64,000 bases of DNA. Source: Uranotaenia lowii (Eukaryota > Arthropoda > Insecta > Diptera > Culicidae). The position numbers and the translations under genes were made by a program. The DNA lies in NCBI RefSeq assembly GCF_029784155.1, contig NC_073692.1, forward strand, positions 153,232,334 to 153,296,333. Reading direction: 5' to 3'. This document shows positions 34,860 through 47,677 of this stretch, in pieces; the stretch's first letter is position 1, and every line of letters starts with the position of its first letter. The notes below the pieces were generated by a model. The model did not search any database, was not told where the DNA came from, and saw only the letters and a program-made list of their open reading frames with translations.

Positions 34860-36900
34860 TTGAATGAACCTAATTCCCAGTGTCTCTCTCGACATCTGTC
34901 TATGACAAGTGGATACTCGTTACAAACGAAAAAAAATATATCCCCCATTACCATCACTTGGCAGAAGCTAGCTCGACCCGGTAGGGAAACGGTAAGGGGG
35001 GATGACTTGCTTCAAGAGTACACTGCCTGTACTCATAAAGTATAGTAAGGTATAGTGGGCAAACAAAAAGTGGCCGTTTGTTTATTTTAAAGGCCAACCA
35101 CAACGGAACAAACCAAGCGGAAAATATGTCTGGGAAAACTGTCGTCGTTTTTTCGTCCGCCGTCATCTTCGTCCGTCGCCATCGCCCAGAATCCTGGGCC
35201 CATGGCGGATGGTTACTGGGTTTCGTACCTTCTCTTTCCGCCTGCCTACCGGATGTTCCTGGGTACTTCATCACCACCGCCATCGTCATCATCATCATCA
35301 TCATCATCATCCATCTCGTCTCGTTTTGTTGGCTACCCATTTTTAATGTCGAGTGTGAGTATGGCGGATGCTGTTTGAAGTGTGTTTGATACGGAATGAG
35401 TCCCGCAAATCAATCTTGACTGAGGCTGAATGGATGAAACTTTGAGGTGCGGGTAAAATTTGCGGTTCTTGGGCGTTGACAACGTTGTCACAGAGAAAAT
35501 TTCATTCAATTTTCAAGTTGCTGCTGTTCATCAAATGCTTGAATAATGCAATTATGTACATATATATATGTAAATTTCGTTTTCTATAGGAAAACTTGTT
35601 ATAGAGACAGGGATTTGAATTTAACCAGCAAAAGTACATTTTCACTGAACCTAAGCTCATGAATCAACCGTGTGGTGTAAAACCAGTTCATAAATTCGCA
35701 CTAAGACCACTTTAAAAAAAATATTACCCGGGCGTCATTAAGCTCAGAGCAGCCAGCACTCACCGAATTTATGACTCTGTGACAAAATGAATGAAACGAC
35801 TGACACTTCTCCGCACACAAATTATAAAACGTTGCCAATTAAACCTACTAATTGTAAACAATTTATTAAATTACCCGGACCGCATTGCGAGAACCGTTGA
35901 AGTTGTACTTTCCGGAGCATTCGGTCCACCGGGAACGAAAATATTTCTGTTCCAGCACTTCCGCCATCGCCGGATGGAATCGAAATGTTGATTCCGTAGG
36001 GTTTCGGGCACTTTCTTGCCTGTCGTTGCTCCACATTTACATTTGGGAAAAGCGAAAGTTTTCCGCAATGTAACTGGAATGACATTAGCACATCTTCCTC
36101 GGAATCAAATAATTTTCTGGTTGGGCATATCTTATGCTGTATAAAAAATCTCAGAATGGCAGACCGTTTTCGTGTACCGGAAACACTCGCTGTGGTACCG
36201 GAAATATCAAACCGGCCAGGCGGTGGCGACCTGCAAAAACATTCGGCAATGATGAATAGTGGGTTGATTGAGTCTGAACTTTCACCACTGTTAAGTATTG
36301 CACAAAATCTTTTCTAAGTGTTCAAAAATTTCGAAATTTAAACACAAACTTTAACTTTCCGATTTCTTTTTTTGATATTTCTTTTGAATTCCGTCTCAGA
36401 CTCTCAGATATCTTGCTGTTAAGTTGTACAAGATTTTTATTCACAAACTAACTGGAATCGAAAACGGGAAATCTGTTCCCGACAAATTAAGCTGATCCGA
36501 TGATAATAAATCGCAGACTGTTACATTCAAGCAGGGTTATAAATTTCGGATCAACGTTCCACAATAGGTGCTTCTTCTTGTCGTGATTTTACGGAACACA
36601 ACCTTGGCTTGGGGTAAATTATGACCACCCAGCCCCAGTATCATTGATCAAAGCCCACCATGAGCCCCGAGAGCGGAAGCTTCTTGTTGTTGTCATCATC
36701 AGTGGCACCGTTAAGAGATCGTTCCATTCTTTGTCCTCGGCGTCCTCGGAATGGAAAGTCTGGAGAATGAACCCCCAACAAGAAGATTGTTAATTAAAAT
36801 TTCATTCCGATATGGCGGGGAGCGATTTCTTACCGTCAACTGGTGAATAAACATTAGCTCACTTTAAAGGATGGTCCTCGAAGTTTGTGGGTGGAGTAAA
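34860..36900. other. GC-richer, apparently single-copy island
   Basis: Longer than its neighbours and free of recognisable transposons. It contains an (ATC)n microsatellite at 35288-35313, which produces an isoleucine run in one frame and a methionine run in another; both are artefacts. No exon with conserved protein is evident, although several frames are open at 34950-35390 and 35820-36090. It may be regulatory or untranslated DNA of a host gene. Confidence 0.3.
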
Positions 36901-38157
36901 GTGGTTGATTTTTCGTGCTTTTCGTGCTCACTTTGTATCATGGAAGATATTTTAAAACTTGCTGAGAAATTCTAAAAATTTTGATAAAAAAATTAAAAAT
37001 TGCAAATACATTACCGAAATTTGAATATTTGTTCACTATTCTCAATGGACAAATGTTATCTGATTATACGGTATCTTAGTTTATTGCTACAATTGGAGTC
37101 AAGCTTAGATCGAAGATGACATAAACAGTAGGGTGTGTTGAATTGCACCATTTCTCAAATTTCAATAAACTTGTAGTCTCGAAAGTTTCCTTTTTGACCA
37201 ATGAACCACAAAAATTTTGCAAATTTTTTAATAAGATTCAGGTACGCGGGTTATGATTTGAAATTTTGTATGAACGAGAAGATTGTTTGGTGAATGTCAC
37301 TTTTCTGGTTTTTCTTGAATATTTCGTTCTCACGCAATGCAAATGAAATTCCAATATATGAAGTAATTATAAAATTCTCAGGCTACAACTTTGCCGAAGA
37401 TGGCAAAGCGATAGGAGGTGCGAGAAAATAGAATGAACGCCAAATACAGAGCATTCTCTTTTTTTTTCATGAAAAGAAACTAGCAACACTGTCAGATTTT
37501 CCGTCCAATATTTAAAATATTATTTTATCATTTGCCAAAAAAAAAAAATGTTTTCAGTTATTAAGAGTTTCTAGACGCCATGATTTTGTAAAAATTTAAC
37601 AGAAATCAGGTGGAATTGTTGTTTTTTCTTCACATTTTGATGAAGAACAAATATAAACTTACAATTGTTTGTAGAAATCGTATTTTGAATAATGTTGAGG
37701 CATTTCCAGCGCTGCAGCTTGTTGTAATCGAGCAAATACATGCCTTTTTTTTTTTTTTTAAAAAAAGTTAACTTTGTCTAAACCTTCACAATCTTAATTA
37801 CGCGCTCGATTCCTTGACTATGAAATAGCCCGTTTGGTACTTCCACTTTGTGACTTTAAAGTGTTGATGAACAGATAAGTGGTGGCTCATGAACATAACT
37901 GCACCAATCGATCATATTTTCCAAAGTGTTAACGGCCTCATCGATCATTGGAGTTTTCCTTAGTCTGACAGAATTCACCCAGGGTAAATTTTATTTTCTT
38001 TGCTCACACTTTATATTTTATTTGCATCAAAATTGTGTTAGCTTTTTTCGGGAGAGCATAACATAGTTTACAAAAATTGTACCGAACAAACGAAGTAAAC
38101 GGTTCTATTATTGATTGTTTTTTTTTTGACAATTTTATATGTTTGAGCATGAATTAT
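36901..38157. other. AT-rich DNA, probable repeat at 37130-37500
   Basis: 37130-37500 (AGGGTGTGTTGAATTGCACC..., CAACTTTGCCGAAGATGGCA) has the style of mosquito interspersed repeats but has no partner in the window. The remainder has no feature. Confidence 0.35.
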
Positions 38158-38161
38158 AAAT

Positions 38162-39409
38162 GAGGCCCTTAGAGCCAAAGGGGTATAAGTGCATAAAAGC
38201 TGATTTCGAGAAAAAAGCTCTTGAACTTCGTTGTGTTCCAGTAAATTCCATAGATATTTTTTATGAATTTTTTTCATGTGAATGATTTTCCTAAATAAAA
38301 ACAAAGCATTTTACAACATTTTCCCAAAAAACAACGTTTATTTGACGTTTATTGAGGCGACACATTTTTTATAAATTTGGTACTTATACCCCTTTGGCTC
38401 CAAACACATGCACTTATACCCCTTTGCCACCAAATATATTCACTTATACCCCTTTGCCACCAACAAATTTTCACATCCATGTTTTTTTGATCTTGTTGAT
38501 ATGGGTAAGAAACCATAAATATTCATTGCTACAAGAGTCAATTAGTTTTCGTATAAATATATTTTTTGTTGTTTTGATGAGAAATATACCCTGGTACAGT
38601 AGGTTAAGAGATTTCATGGCTGAAGTTCGACCTGGTCTTGGCAACTTCTAGTAAATCTCTCTCTAAACAACGTTTTTTCCCCAGGATTAATTTATAATAA
38701 TTCGTGAAAGGTATTTTCCACTAAATTTCAATCACCACGTGTTTTGTACGTCTTTGCCTTATCAATTGGGTATTGGAATGGGACTTGCGGTCACTCTGAG
38801 TTGGTTTTTTACAGTAAATTAACGATAGGCGCTTCAATATTAACCCAATTATCTCGTACAAATACATTTTTTTGTACTATATAAGCCTTTAATCCGTGAC
38901 ACACTCCATATATCCAGAAATCAGGAATTTGTGATCCGCTAATTTGTTATTGAAATAGAAAAAATAATTAAATATATTAATTTTATTTTCTACTAGAATT
39001 ATCACTAAATGCAATCGGATGAATAACAGTTGATGGTACATTTTTAAACATCATCAGCTATTCAAAAGAAAACTGAATTACATTTATTTTAAATTTTTTT
39101 GGTCCCGATGAAAAAACATTACTTTCATGAAATCAAGTATGGGTTGGTGGCAAAGGGGTATAAGTACATCAGTTTAATGGACTTTGGAGGCAAAGGGGTA
39201 TAAGTGCAGCACTTATACCCCTTTGGCTCCAAACAAAAAGGAAATTACAGTTAGTAGGATTTTTTCAACGAGATCTAAACATAATAAAATAGTGAAATAA
39301 AATTATGATTAAAATAGCATATGATTATTGACAGTCAAGGATTCGTTCTAGATGGTTATCTCGATTTTTTCCATTTTGTCACTTATACCCCTTTGGCTCC
39401 AAGGGCCTC
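38162..39409. mobile_element. 1,248-bp inverted-repeat element with eight internal CAAAGGGGTATAAGTG motifs
   Basis: The terminal inverted repeats are about 30 bp with one mismatch: GAGGCCCTTAGAGCCAAAGG... at 38162 and ...CTTTGGCTCCAAGGGCCTC ending at 39409. AAAT flanks both sides (38158-38161, 39410-39413), a 4-bp target duplication. The 16-bp motif CAAAGGGGTATAAGTG (or complement, sometimes ending TAC) occurs eight times: near 38176, 38386, 38412, 38441, 39151, 39190, 39209 and 39379. The copies at 39185-39230 form a 45-bp palindrome. The central 650 bp are AT-rich and non-coding. The superfamily is not clear. A 4-bp duplication excludes hAT (8), TTAA and TA types. Confidence 0.85.
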
Positions 39410-39413
39410 AAAT

Positions 39414-40249
39414 GTCTTCAGATAGCCGACGTATCGAGCAATCTGGTTGATCATGTTGGTGATCTCAGACAAGTTTTACTCGTCTGAAAATAGGCATGAA
39501 TTTGATCGAAACCAGCAAGCTGCACAATTGGTAATGCCCAAACTTAATTTAAAATATGCACGATGTTTCTTTTAGAGTAACTGTAGGTAAAAAAATTGGC
39601 ATCTCTGAAAATCCTCCCTATTATTAAGGAGACTCTCCCCTATTTAACGCACTATTCATGAAAAAATGCGATCGGAGGAGCCTAGAACTTTTTTTTTCGA
39701 AAATTTGCAAACAAAATTTTGAGGTTTTCGTTATAAATTATGCCTAAGAACGTAAAATTTTACATTTTTGAGCTGGGTGTTTTTGAAACCGGGGGATGTT
39801 TGAGATCCTCCCCTCTTACTGGAAGAGGGGAGTGGTCTTCAAAACAAAAACTAAATGTCATACCATTCAAGAAAATGGTACCAAATTCGGCATGGGAGGG
39901 GATTTAGCTCCGAGAAATATTTCTATGAATGTTTGATACCCCTTCCTTTTTCCAGAGGTGAAATAGGAAGGGGGAGGGGAGCTCTCTTACAATTTTTAAC
40001 ATAACTCGTAAATAATCAAGGAATTGGAACCAGATTTGACATGTGACATATTTGGATGAGAGAAATGGTTCCCCCTCGTGGCATAATTTCAGAGAAGCAG
40101 ATTTGAAATTGCTTTAAAAAAGACAACATGAAGCTATATGAACATAAGGATCAAATTGTTCGTTTCCCGGTCAATTGAACGTGCCCGGGAAACTAGATAT
40201 CTGATGATTCATTCCCGGAAATTCCCGGGATCCCGAGGAAAGTTGAAAA
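39414..40249. other. No gene; purine-rich repeats
   Basis: Contains paired CCTCCC / GGGAGG-type blocks (39610-39660, 39790-39840, 39950-39990) and CCCGGGAA words at 40180-40235. These may be parts of decayed repeats. No coding capacity. Confidence 0.4.
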
Positions 40250-43130
40250 AAAAATCTCATCACTATTCTGCATACGAAACCTTAAATGTAGATCTCATTC
40301 CTGCGACTAAACACAAAGACTTCGAGCAAGTGTGGTCAAAGCCATCATCTTCAATGAAACGCATATTTTTGGGTCGATTTACTTTCCGCCAGAATATGCC
40401 ACTAAAGAAAATTTTCAAAAGTTTCTGTTTGACATTACCGAAATGTTTGCAAATTTTAAGCCCTAATTTAAAATTCACCTTTATGGCGACTTTAACCAAT
40501 CAAGTCTCCAATTCCTAATTGATGAAGAGAATGAAAGCATTCTCTTGCCGATCTGTGGTGATAATGAAACACTGCAAATTCTTTTTGATAATCTGGCTTC
40601 TTTGTGCCTCGATGATTGATATCATGTAAAAAATGATGTAGTCGATATCAGGACTTATTATTTTCAAACCTGACTGATGATTTTTGTGTTGTAGAAGCCT
40701 CAGATCCATCAGATGCTATCGAATTCTCAATCATATGTCCTGACCAAAAACGTTTACCAGATAATTATGAGTTTTTAGAGACTTATGACTCTTCATGCTA
40801 ACTATAATATGGTTAAAACAAAATTACAAGTTACTGATTGGAAAACAATATTCCGAGCTGAAAACTCTCCAGACAATCAAGTGGAGATTTTTTACAAAAT
40901 TCTTGGTAATATTCTCAATGAATACGTTCCAACAAAATTAAAGCGACGTAGAAATAATAACAAAAATCCGTCATGGTTCACGAAAGAGCTTGTGCATTTA
41001 AGAAATAAAAAGTAGAAGGCACATAAAAACTGGAAAAAGAATCCATCATTAGTCACTAAGTTAGAACACCAAGAAGCCAGTAGTCGAATAGAAATACGCT
41101 TAAGTAGGTACTTCTTTCCAAGACTATAATATAAAAATTCAGCAAAACATAAAAACGAGCCCAAGAAACTTTTTTAGATATGTCAATAAAAAATTAAGAA
41201 CTTTGGTAGCAAAATTCCGACGAAATTTGTAATCTATTTGCCGACTTTTTCCAAAATGTTTACACTAGATTTTGCGAGCAAGATCGTCATACTTCCTTTT
41301 TTAGTAATCTCTCTGATTCAACGGCATTAACTGTAGTAGAATCAATTTCCTTTGAAGAAATATGTAAAATCATTTCTTCCTTAGACAGCACTAAAGGGCC
41401 CGGGTCTGATGGAATTCCTCCACTAATTTTAAAAAATCTAGTAAATGAACCGAGTATGCCATTATTTCTTCTATTTAACTCTTCATTGAAATCAGGTGAT
41501 TTTCCTCAAGTATGGAAAGAATCATTTCTTGTACCCATATTTTAATTAGGAAATAAATCTGACATAAAAAATTACAGGGGCGTAGCCGTTTTATCGTGCG
41601 TACCAAAACTTTTCGAAGCTTTAGTGAATGGAAAAATATATATCCAAATTAAAACACTTATTACTGAAAAGCAACATGGATTTGTTAAAGGAAGATCTAC
41701 AGCCACTAATTTACTCGAGTTTGTTACCTATAATATTAGCTGTATGGATCGCGGTAATTCTGTACAGGCTTTATACACGGACTTCAGTAAAACTTTTGAC
41801 AGAATTGACATCCCCATGTTAATTTTTAAATTAAATAAACAGGGATTCAGTTCACACCTACTGAAATGAATAAGGTCCTATCTAACGAACCGCTCACAAG
41901 TTGTTAGATTTGATGGTTCACTCGCAAAAAGTATCTCCGTTACTTCTGGTGTTATACGAAAGTAAAAAGCGAAGAAGACTTTGGAATCTAACAAAACGAA
42001 GTTAATGTATTTAACAAATGGTGCATTAAAAGTCTGCTCAAACTTAACGTGGCAAAATGTTCAAATATTGTATTTACCAGAAGAAAATGTCCGTCATATG
42101 AAATTGTCAAATTGGGAGATAATCTTGTCGAGAGAGTAAACAAGATTAGAGACCTTGGAGTTATATTGGATTCAAAACTTACATTGTAGATCACTATAAC
42201 TCAATATTTCAGAAATCAAACAGTATGTTAGCATTTATAAAACATTTTGGTTATAATTTCAAAGACCCATAAACAATAAAAACATTGTACACAGCTTATG
42301 CTAGATCACTTCTTGATCATTGTAGCGTTGTGTGGTCGCCTTTTCAAATTTCACATAAATATAAAAATGGAGGCGTTTTCTTTGTAATAACATCACGTAT
42401 GAATGGTCGGTCGGAATGAAGTGAAATTTGGTATCCGAGGGTTTTTTGGGTCAGAGATGGTTTGTATAATAGTTTCAAGGATCTCACTTTTGATGATAGG
42501 GGGTCCCAATACAAATTAAACTTTATTTGTTACGATTTCCATAAGAATCTATTGGCGAGCACAATGCAGTTAAGGACGTGTAGATGAAATTAAACATTTA
42601 TTACGATTTATACTTTAGAAGGTAAAACGAAGTTTACCGGGTCAGCTAGTTTCACATAAAAGCCGTTTGGAATCAGTCCAGAATTCTTCTATTTTGTTCT
42701 ATTTGATTCACGAAATTTAGGATGGTCTCAGAGCCAATTACCTAGCTATGAATCACGTTGCCTGCTTATAAACATAGAAAGTGATAGAAACATTAAGTGT
42801 AAGAAGAGAGGTTGCTGCAATCTGTTTCGTAAACGACATAATTAATCTGCGCGTTAAATCTGCTTATCTACTAAATCAATTAAACTATTATTGTCCTTGT
42901 CGTCATTAAAGAACAAGAAATCGTTTCATTATAACCTCTACTCGAACTGATTATGGAAAATATAGTCTAATGAATTGTTTAATGTATAGTTATAATAAAT
43001 ATTATGAGAACATAGACCTTACTAAGTCAAAACAGCAGCTGAAAAAAGGTTTTTACGGTAACAGGCACCGAAGAACCTGACTTTGTAAAGGTAAAGAAAA
43101 ATCATCATTATATTTGTGGTAAATTTAAAA
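40250..43130 (+). pseudogene. Jockey-like LINE (endonuclease + reverse transcriptase), decayed and interrupted
   Basis: Plus strand. The apurinic-type endonuclease part begins near 40310 (KAIIFNETHIF, GSIYFPPEYATKENF) and includes the catalytic YGDFNQ at about 40485-40502. A linker follows (WKTIFRAENSPDNQVEIFYK, 40840-40900). The RT fingers/palm come next: KGPGSDGIPPLIL (about 41395), YRGVAVLSCVPKLFEALVN, KQHGFVKGRSTATNLLEF (41670-41735) and motif A with its aspartate, YTDFSKTFDRIDIP (41770-41815). Then come RSYLTNRSQVVRFDG and SVTSGV. The next segment, with motifs B and C (the FADD box), is deleted. The thumb is present (KWCIKSLLKLNVAKC, RDLGVILDSKL, ARSLLDHCSVVWSPFQISHK) and the ORF ends near 42930. 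The 3' untranslated part reaches about 43130. In-frame stops and shifts; dead. Confidence 0.85.
42360..42649 (-). mobile_element. 290-bp CTAGCTGACCCGG-start element inserted in the LINE
   Basis: The 11-bp word TTTCACATAAA lies on both sides (42349-42359 and 42650-42660), and removing the insert rejoins the LINE reading frame. On the minus strand it starts CTAGCTGACCCGGTAAACTT and ends CCATTTTTATA. It is homologous to 30847-31320 but has a single copy of the 3' part. A target duplication of 11 bp fits a LINE-mobilised short element. Confidence 0.8.
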
Positions 43131-45374
43131 TTTCGAGTACATAGTAGTATTATAAAACATTTCATACTGATTTAAAGCTTCGAAAATTCAATTAAAAGTT
43201 ATTAAACCCAAAAAATCATACAAAATTTAATATAGTTTTATAGAATACACATTTGAAATGCTAAAATTATTTAAAAAAAAATTTAAAAATCATAGCTTAC
43301 GGTTTTTTTACTGAGAAATTTTTCAGTCCCTTTTATAAATCATGCAGTTGACGGTTTAAGCAATTAGATATGTTTAAATGTTACTCAAAAAATTAAATTT
43401 ATCAATGTTAGTACTTAAATAGAATATAGAGTTAGTTGTCCTACTTTCGACCCTTTAAGCGATGTTTTTTTTTAATAATCATGTCTTTTTTCTCATAAAT
43501 GGACGGGAGATTTATATCTTTCAGGAAATTTATTTTTAGTTCATGATCTTATCTGCAAGTTTCAATGCGAATTTTCATCATAAGTTTCGTCCTTATTGAA
43601 AGCTTTGCAAAGATATTGATGCTCAAAGTTTCCATCTTTGAACCTACTGTTCCTATTTTGGTACTGAATTGGTACCTTTCATAGGACCTAGAACTAAAAT
43701 TCATATAAAAAGTAAAGTTTATCGACAATAAATAAACAAATTCTTAAAAAATGTAATCTGTTATCAAAAATTATTATATTATGCCATTACAGCTTTTAAA
43801 CGAATAAAACATTTAAATTTCTTCAACACTTTCACTTCCCGTCTGCTATATCAGCAGAATAATAGCTGAAACTTTTTTGGGTTTATTTACTTATAATTTA
43901 TTTACTAAAAGCTGACAAAAAATATCTGAAATTTTTTTTCGTATGTTTTTCAACATCAATTTTCATCTTGTCTAGTCCCTGAAATTTCACCTTACACAGT
44001 TGGATTCATTTCTCTACAAAAAAAGTTTCGCTGACTGAATGATTGAGTCAAGACCCATCTCTGGGTCGCAGTTTAAAAATAATATCAGAAATGTTCAAAT
44101 TTGGTTCTGAATTAAAAAATAATAATTAAAAAAAATACAGTTTGGTTCCCATTCTTTACAGTAAAAGTAATTTCTCTTTAAACAAAAATACGGGATATTT
44201 CCTTACTCACTCTAATTTCTCAAAACACCCCCCGCTAATTGAGCTTTCTGATATACCACTGATGATCAGGTACATTTTAAAAAACGTTGGAAATTTTACC
44301 AGACAGACTTCTCAAGGCAAACATCGGTATGGTAGTGTTCAGGATGAATAAGAGTTCATTGTGGGCACAGAAGTATATTTCTCGCGTGAGCTTACGTCGT
44401 ATGAAATATCTTGATAATTCACAGAAAACTGCTGCAAAAGTTATCAAAACAACTTTAAAATTTGTATTTAACATATAGAATATGTTGTCAAGGCTACAAA
44501 CATTCTACATGGAAAGAAGTTGCGACAAGTTTATGGCAGTTTTTGTATTTTTTCGTAATAAAACTTTTTGTTTACGTTTTGTTTCATTAAGCGAAATTAA
44601 GCGAGATTTATCCTATGCTAGCAACATGAATTATTTAAAATTTTCGACATTTTAGGACTAAAGAAGGCTCTAGATCCAAAGAAGGAAAACTCACCCTAAT
44701 ATAAATTCAAACTCAATGCATATCACTGATTGCTTCTTGCAGCTAAAATATTTGAAATAATTGAGAAAGATTTTTTTACAATGGATAGAAGTTGGTTTGC
44801 TAGACTTCAGGTTAATCATAAAATGCTGAAAATTTCCTTATAATCATCCATTTGTTTCAAGTTATTTTATGTTTACACTAAGTTTTCGATAGAAAAAAAA
44901 TCATTTTGTATCAAACTCAATGTATAAATCAATTAAAAGAAAAAATAATATAAAGAGACAGTCTTAGCCATATATCAAGGTAGATCAATCATTTTTCTTG
45001 CTGAATCTGCCTCATTTTTTCCAATTCGGACCTTGAAAATTTTTAGCTATTTAGCTTTATATATTGGGCTCAGAGTTTTTCAGTGTTTCTCGGGAATTTC
45101 CGGGATTGGACACTTTAGTTAGGATGCCAAAAATTAACACAGCAATAATCTGTTTCGATAAAATAATAATTTGGCCCAGAGTGCTCATCCTACTAAAACA
45201 TTTTAACATTTAATATCAAAAGCCGACAAACAAGGTTTAAATCCATAACAACTTCTAAAATCTTTTCATAGTACCTGATCGTGTACTTTAATGATCTTTA
45301 CAAATAGTAATTGTTGTATTTTGGCAAATAAACAACATATAACCACATATAACCTTTCTAAACAGTTTTTAACA
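43131..45374. other. AT-rich DNA, no gene seen
   Basis: Short open frames at 44142-44480 on both strands have no recognisable motif and overlap each other, so I do not call a gene. Confidence 0.5.
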
Positions 45375-45620
45375 CATTTCGAGCCAAAAACGAGATTTAC
45401 CGTTATTTCACGCGCCGCAATTTATGACATTTGGGTTACTTTTAGAAGCGTAACTCAAATGACACATATTTATTGACAAAACTCTGTTCTACAAAATTGA
45501 ACACAACACTTCAGATAACTCAAAAAACTAAAATTGTAAAATTTGGTCCAGCGAGTTTTTAGATAAAGAATACCAAATTTCGATGTTTCTGGGCTCTGAT
45601 TTCTTCATGGTCCTTAATTT
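45375..45620 (+). repeat. Dispersed repeat, copy 2 (partner at 11310)
   Basis: Colinear with 11310-11570: CGCCGCA, TTAGAAGCGTAACTCAAATG, ATTGAACACAACACTTC and TTTCGATGTTTCT in order. Unlike copy 1 it is not followed by the AAGATGGCGGC satellite, so the repeat and the satellite are separable. Confidence 0.6.
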
Positions 45621-46592
45621 GTTAAACAAATATTCAAGTTTTTGAAAAGTTAGTATCATAATAATGATTACACAGTAAACAGGACATTTGGTGCCTTTGT
45701 ACTAATAATCGATTTGAAAAATGTTGACGGCCTGAATTCAAAACATTTGTAAGATGTCTATCATCTCTTGTTTTGCTGATATAGCTTATAAAATATTAAA
45801 ATTGGTTAGTTTAGGGTATAACGATCTAAGATAACTGATGAACCTGCATGAAAACTGAAAGCTGATATATGTAGAATAAATTTACAATCCTTCATTCAAT
45901 CCAGGAAACAGTTAATTGTACAATTTTTTAAATTTGAATAGATAAGAATACAACTATTTCTGCCATCAGTCAAGAAAGTCATTGAGTATTTGAAATTTGT
46001 AGATTAGAACTCTTTTAACAACTTTGTAGAAGATTTCAAACCGATTTAACTTGTGGTTTTAAAAATATCAAAGATTCAGTTTAGTTTAGATTTTCTTAAG
46101 TATTTCGGTTTTTTTTTTGTAGATTTGGGAAAAATTAACAGAAAGAAAACTTCAATAACTTTTTTCCCAAGCGTCAAAATTTCTCACGGCCTTTAGGTTA
46201 GTTGATCATTGTGTAAAAACCTTTATTTTCAAAATACTCGTGATGTTAAGTTTTAATAAAAAAAAAGTCTCAAATTAATTTATTGAATTTTTACCTATTT
46301 TCAAAAGTTATCTCGAATACCAGAGCTGATAGAAAAAAAAACTTATTGAATATTTAGAGTGAGGGTCAATTTTTCTCCAATGTCAATTTTTTTCCTTAAG
46401 TTATTAGTGGAGTATCGGAATATCAAAATCTTGTTGACCAATTGTGTATGAGTACAATTGACTAGGATAATATAAACTTCATAAGTTAATTGCCTTAAAA
46501 AAAACATTTGTAAACAAAAAAAACAATCGACAAAAACCGAGCGAATCCGGTTGAAATTACTAAAATACTGCATTAATATCAACATCATGCAC
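45621..46592. other. AT-rich DNA, no gene seen
   Basis: At 45668-45700, TACACAGTAAACAGGACATT resembles one end of the MITE at 28508 and may be a half-element. Otherwise nothing. Confidence 0.4.
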
Positions 46593-46595
46593 TTA

Positions 46596-47670
46596 CACAG
46601 AAAAAAATCTGAATCCTTAACAACACTGAAATTGAAAACCTGTATCATTACATGACATTTACAAATTTAAAAAAAAAGTTGAATCCTTAACAGCACTGAA
46701 TTCGTATGACACAAATATTACTTGACACGGAACGTGATTATTTGATGTAAATTTACATCATATATGATGGAAATAAAAAGAAGCATCACATACGACGGAA
46801 TTTTCAGTGCGAATTAAATATTACACGTCTTTAATATTTTACATGTCTTTAAATTTTACACGTCTTTTGAAGTTTACAGACGTGGAATATTCAACTCGCA
46901 CTGAAAATCCCATCATATGTGATGCTTCGTTTTTGTTACATCATATGTGATGTAATAGAAATAGAAATTTCTTAAAATTACACGACATGGAATGTGATGA
47001 GAACATTGAATTTAAATTTAATAGGATCAGACAAATTTAAACAAAGTGTCAAGTCAAGGTCGTGCATTTTTCGTGGTATTTTTTAAGCAGTTTTCCCGCG
47101 ATTAAAGTTCCCAGAGATCTTCGTGAAGCAGGAAGCGGTTCTGGAAAAAATAAAAGTGTGAATGTGACTCCCAATATAAAAAATTGTGAGATTAAAAAAT
47201 TCATTGTCACCAATTTTTTTTTTTAACTGTGCAAGAGAGCACAGCCGGTGTTGTGAAGGAAGACAAGAGTTGAAAAAACACTTAGATGGTTTTTCGAAAT
47301 GGATGCCGGGCATCCTTTGCTGACCAGCAGCACCGAACAGATCCTAACTATGAAATAAATTAAATTAATTATAAAAAGGTTTTATTTTTATTATGACATG
47401 AGATAATTCCATTATTGAATCATAAATACCAATAAATAGAACCAAACAGATTCCAATTGGAAAGTTTTTCTTCCGATATTCAGTGGTTTTATAATTTACA
47501 TCATTTTTATTTTACATGTTGCCATATTTTACAACTTTTTTTTATTTTACACGTTGCAACATTTCACTGGCGTGTAGTTTCCAACTAGCACTGAAAACTC
47601 CGGCATATATGATGCTTCTTTTTATTTACATCACATGTGATGTGATTTTACAGATTTTTTTCGTTGTGTG
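46596..47670. mobile_element. CACAGAAAAAAATCTG inverted-repeat element, tandem copy 1
   Basis: Begins TACACAGAAAAAAATCTG (TA at 46594-46595) and ends CAGATTTTTTTCGTTGTGTG at 47670. Inside are repeated palindromic words. CATCATATGTGATG appears at 46770-46790, 46905-46955 and 47620-47645. GGAATTTTCAGTGCGA and TCGCACTGAAAATCCC (46798, 46894) are paired around a TTACACGTCTTT-rich core. The phrase CTTAACA(A/G)CACTGAA(T/A) recurs. A GC-richer interior block (47060-47330) without an intact ORF may be captured sequence. Mobilised in trans, by inference. Confidence 0.75.
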
Positions 47671-47677
47671 TTAGCTA

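Noticed and set aside
35078..35389. Peptide with an isoleucine run that could be taken for a membrane segment
   Set aside because: The run is the translation of an (ATC)n microsatellite at 35288-35313. The other strand gives a methionine run from the same repeat.
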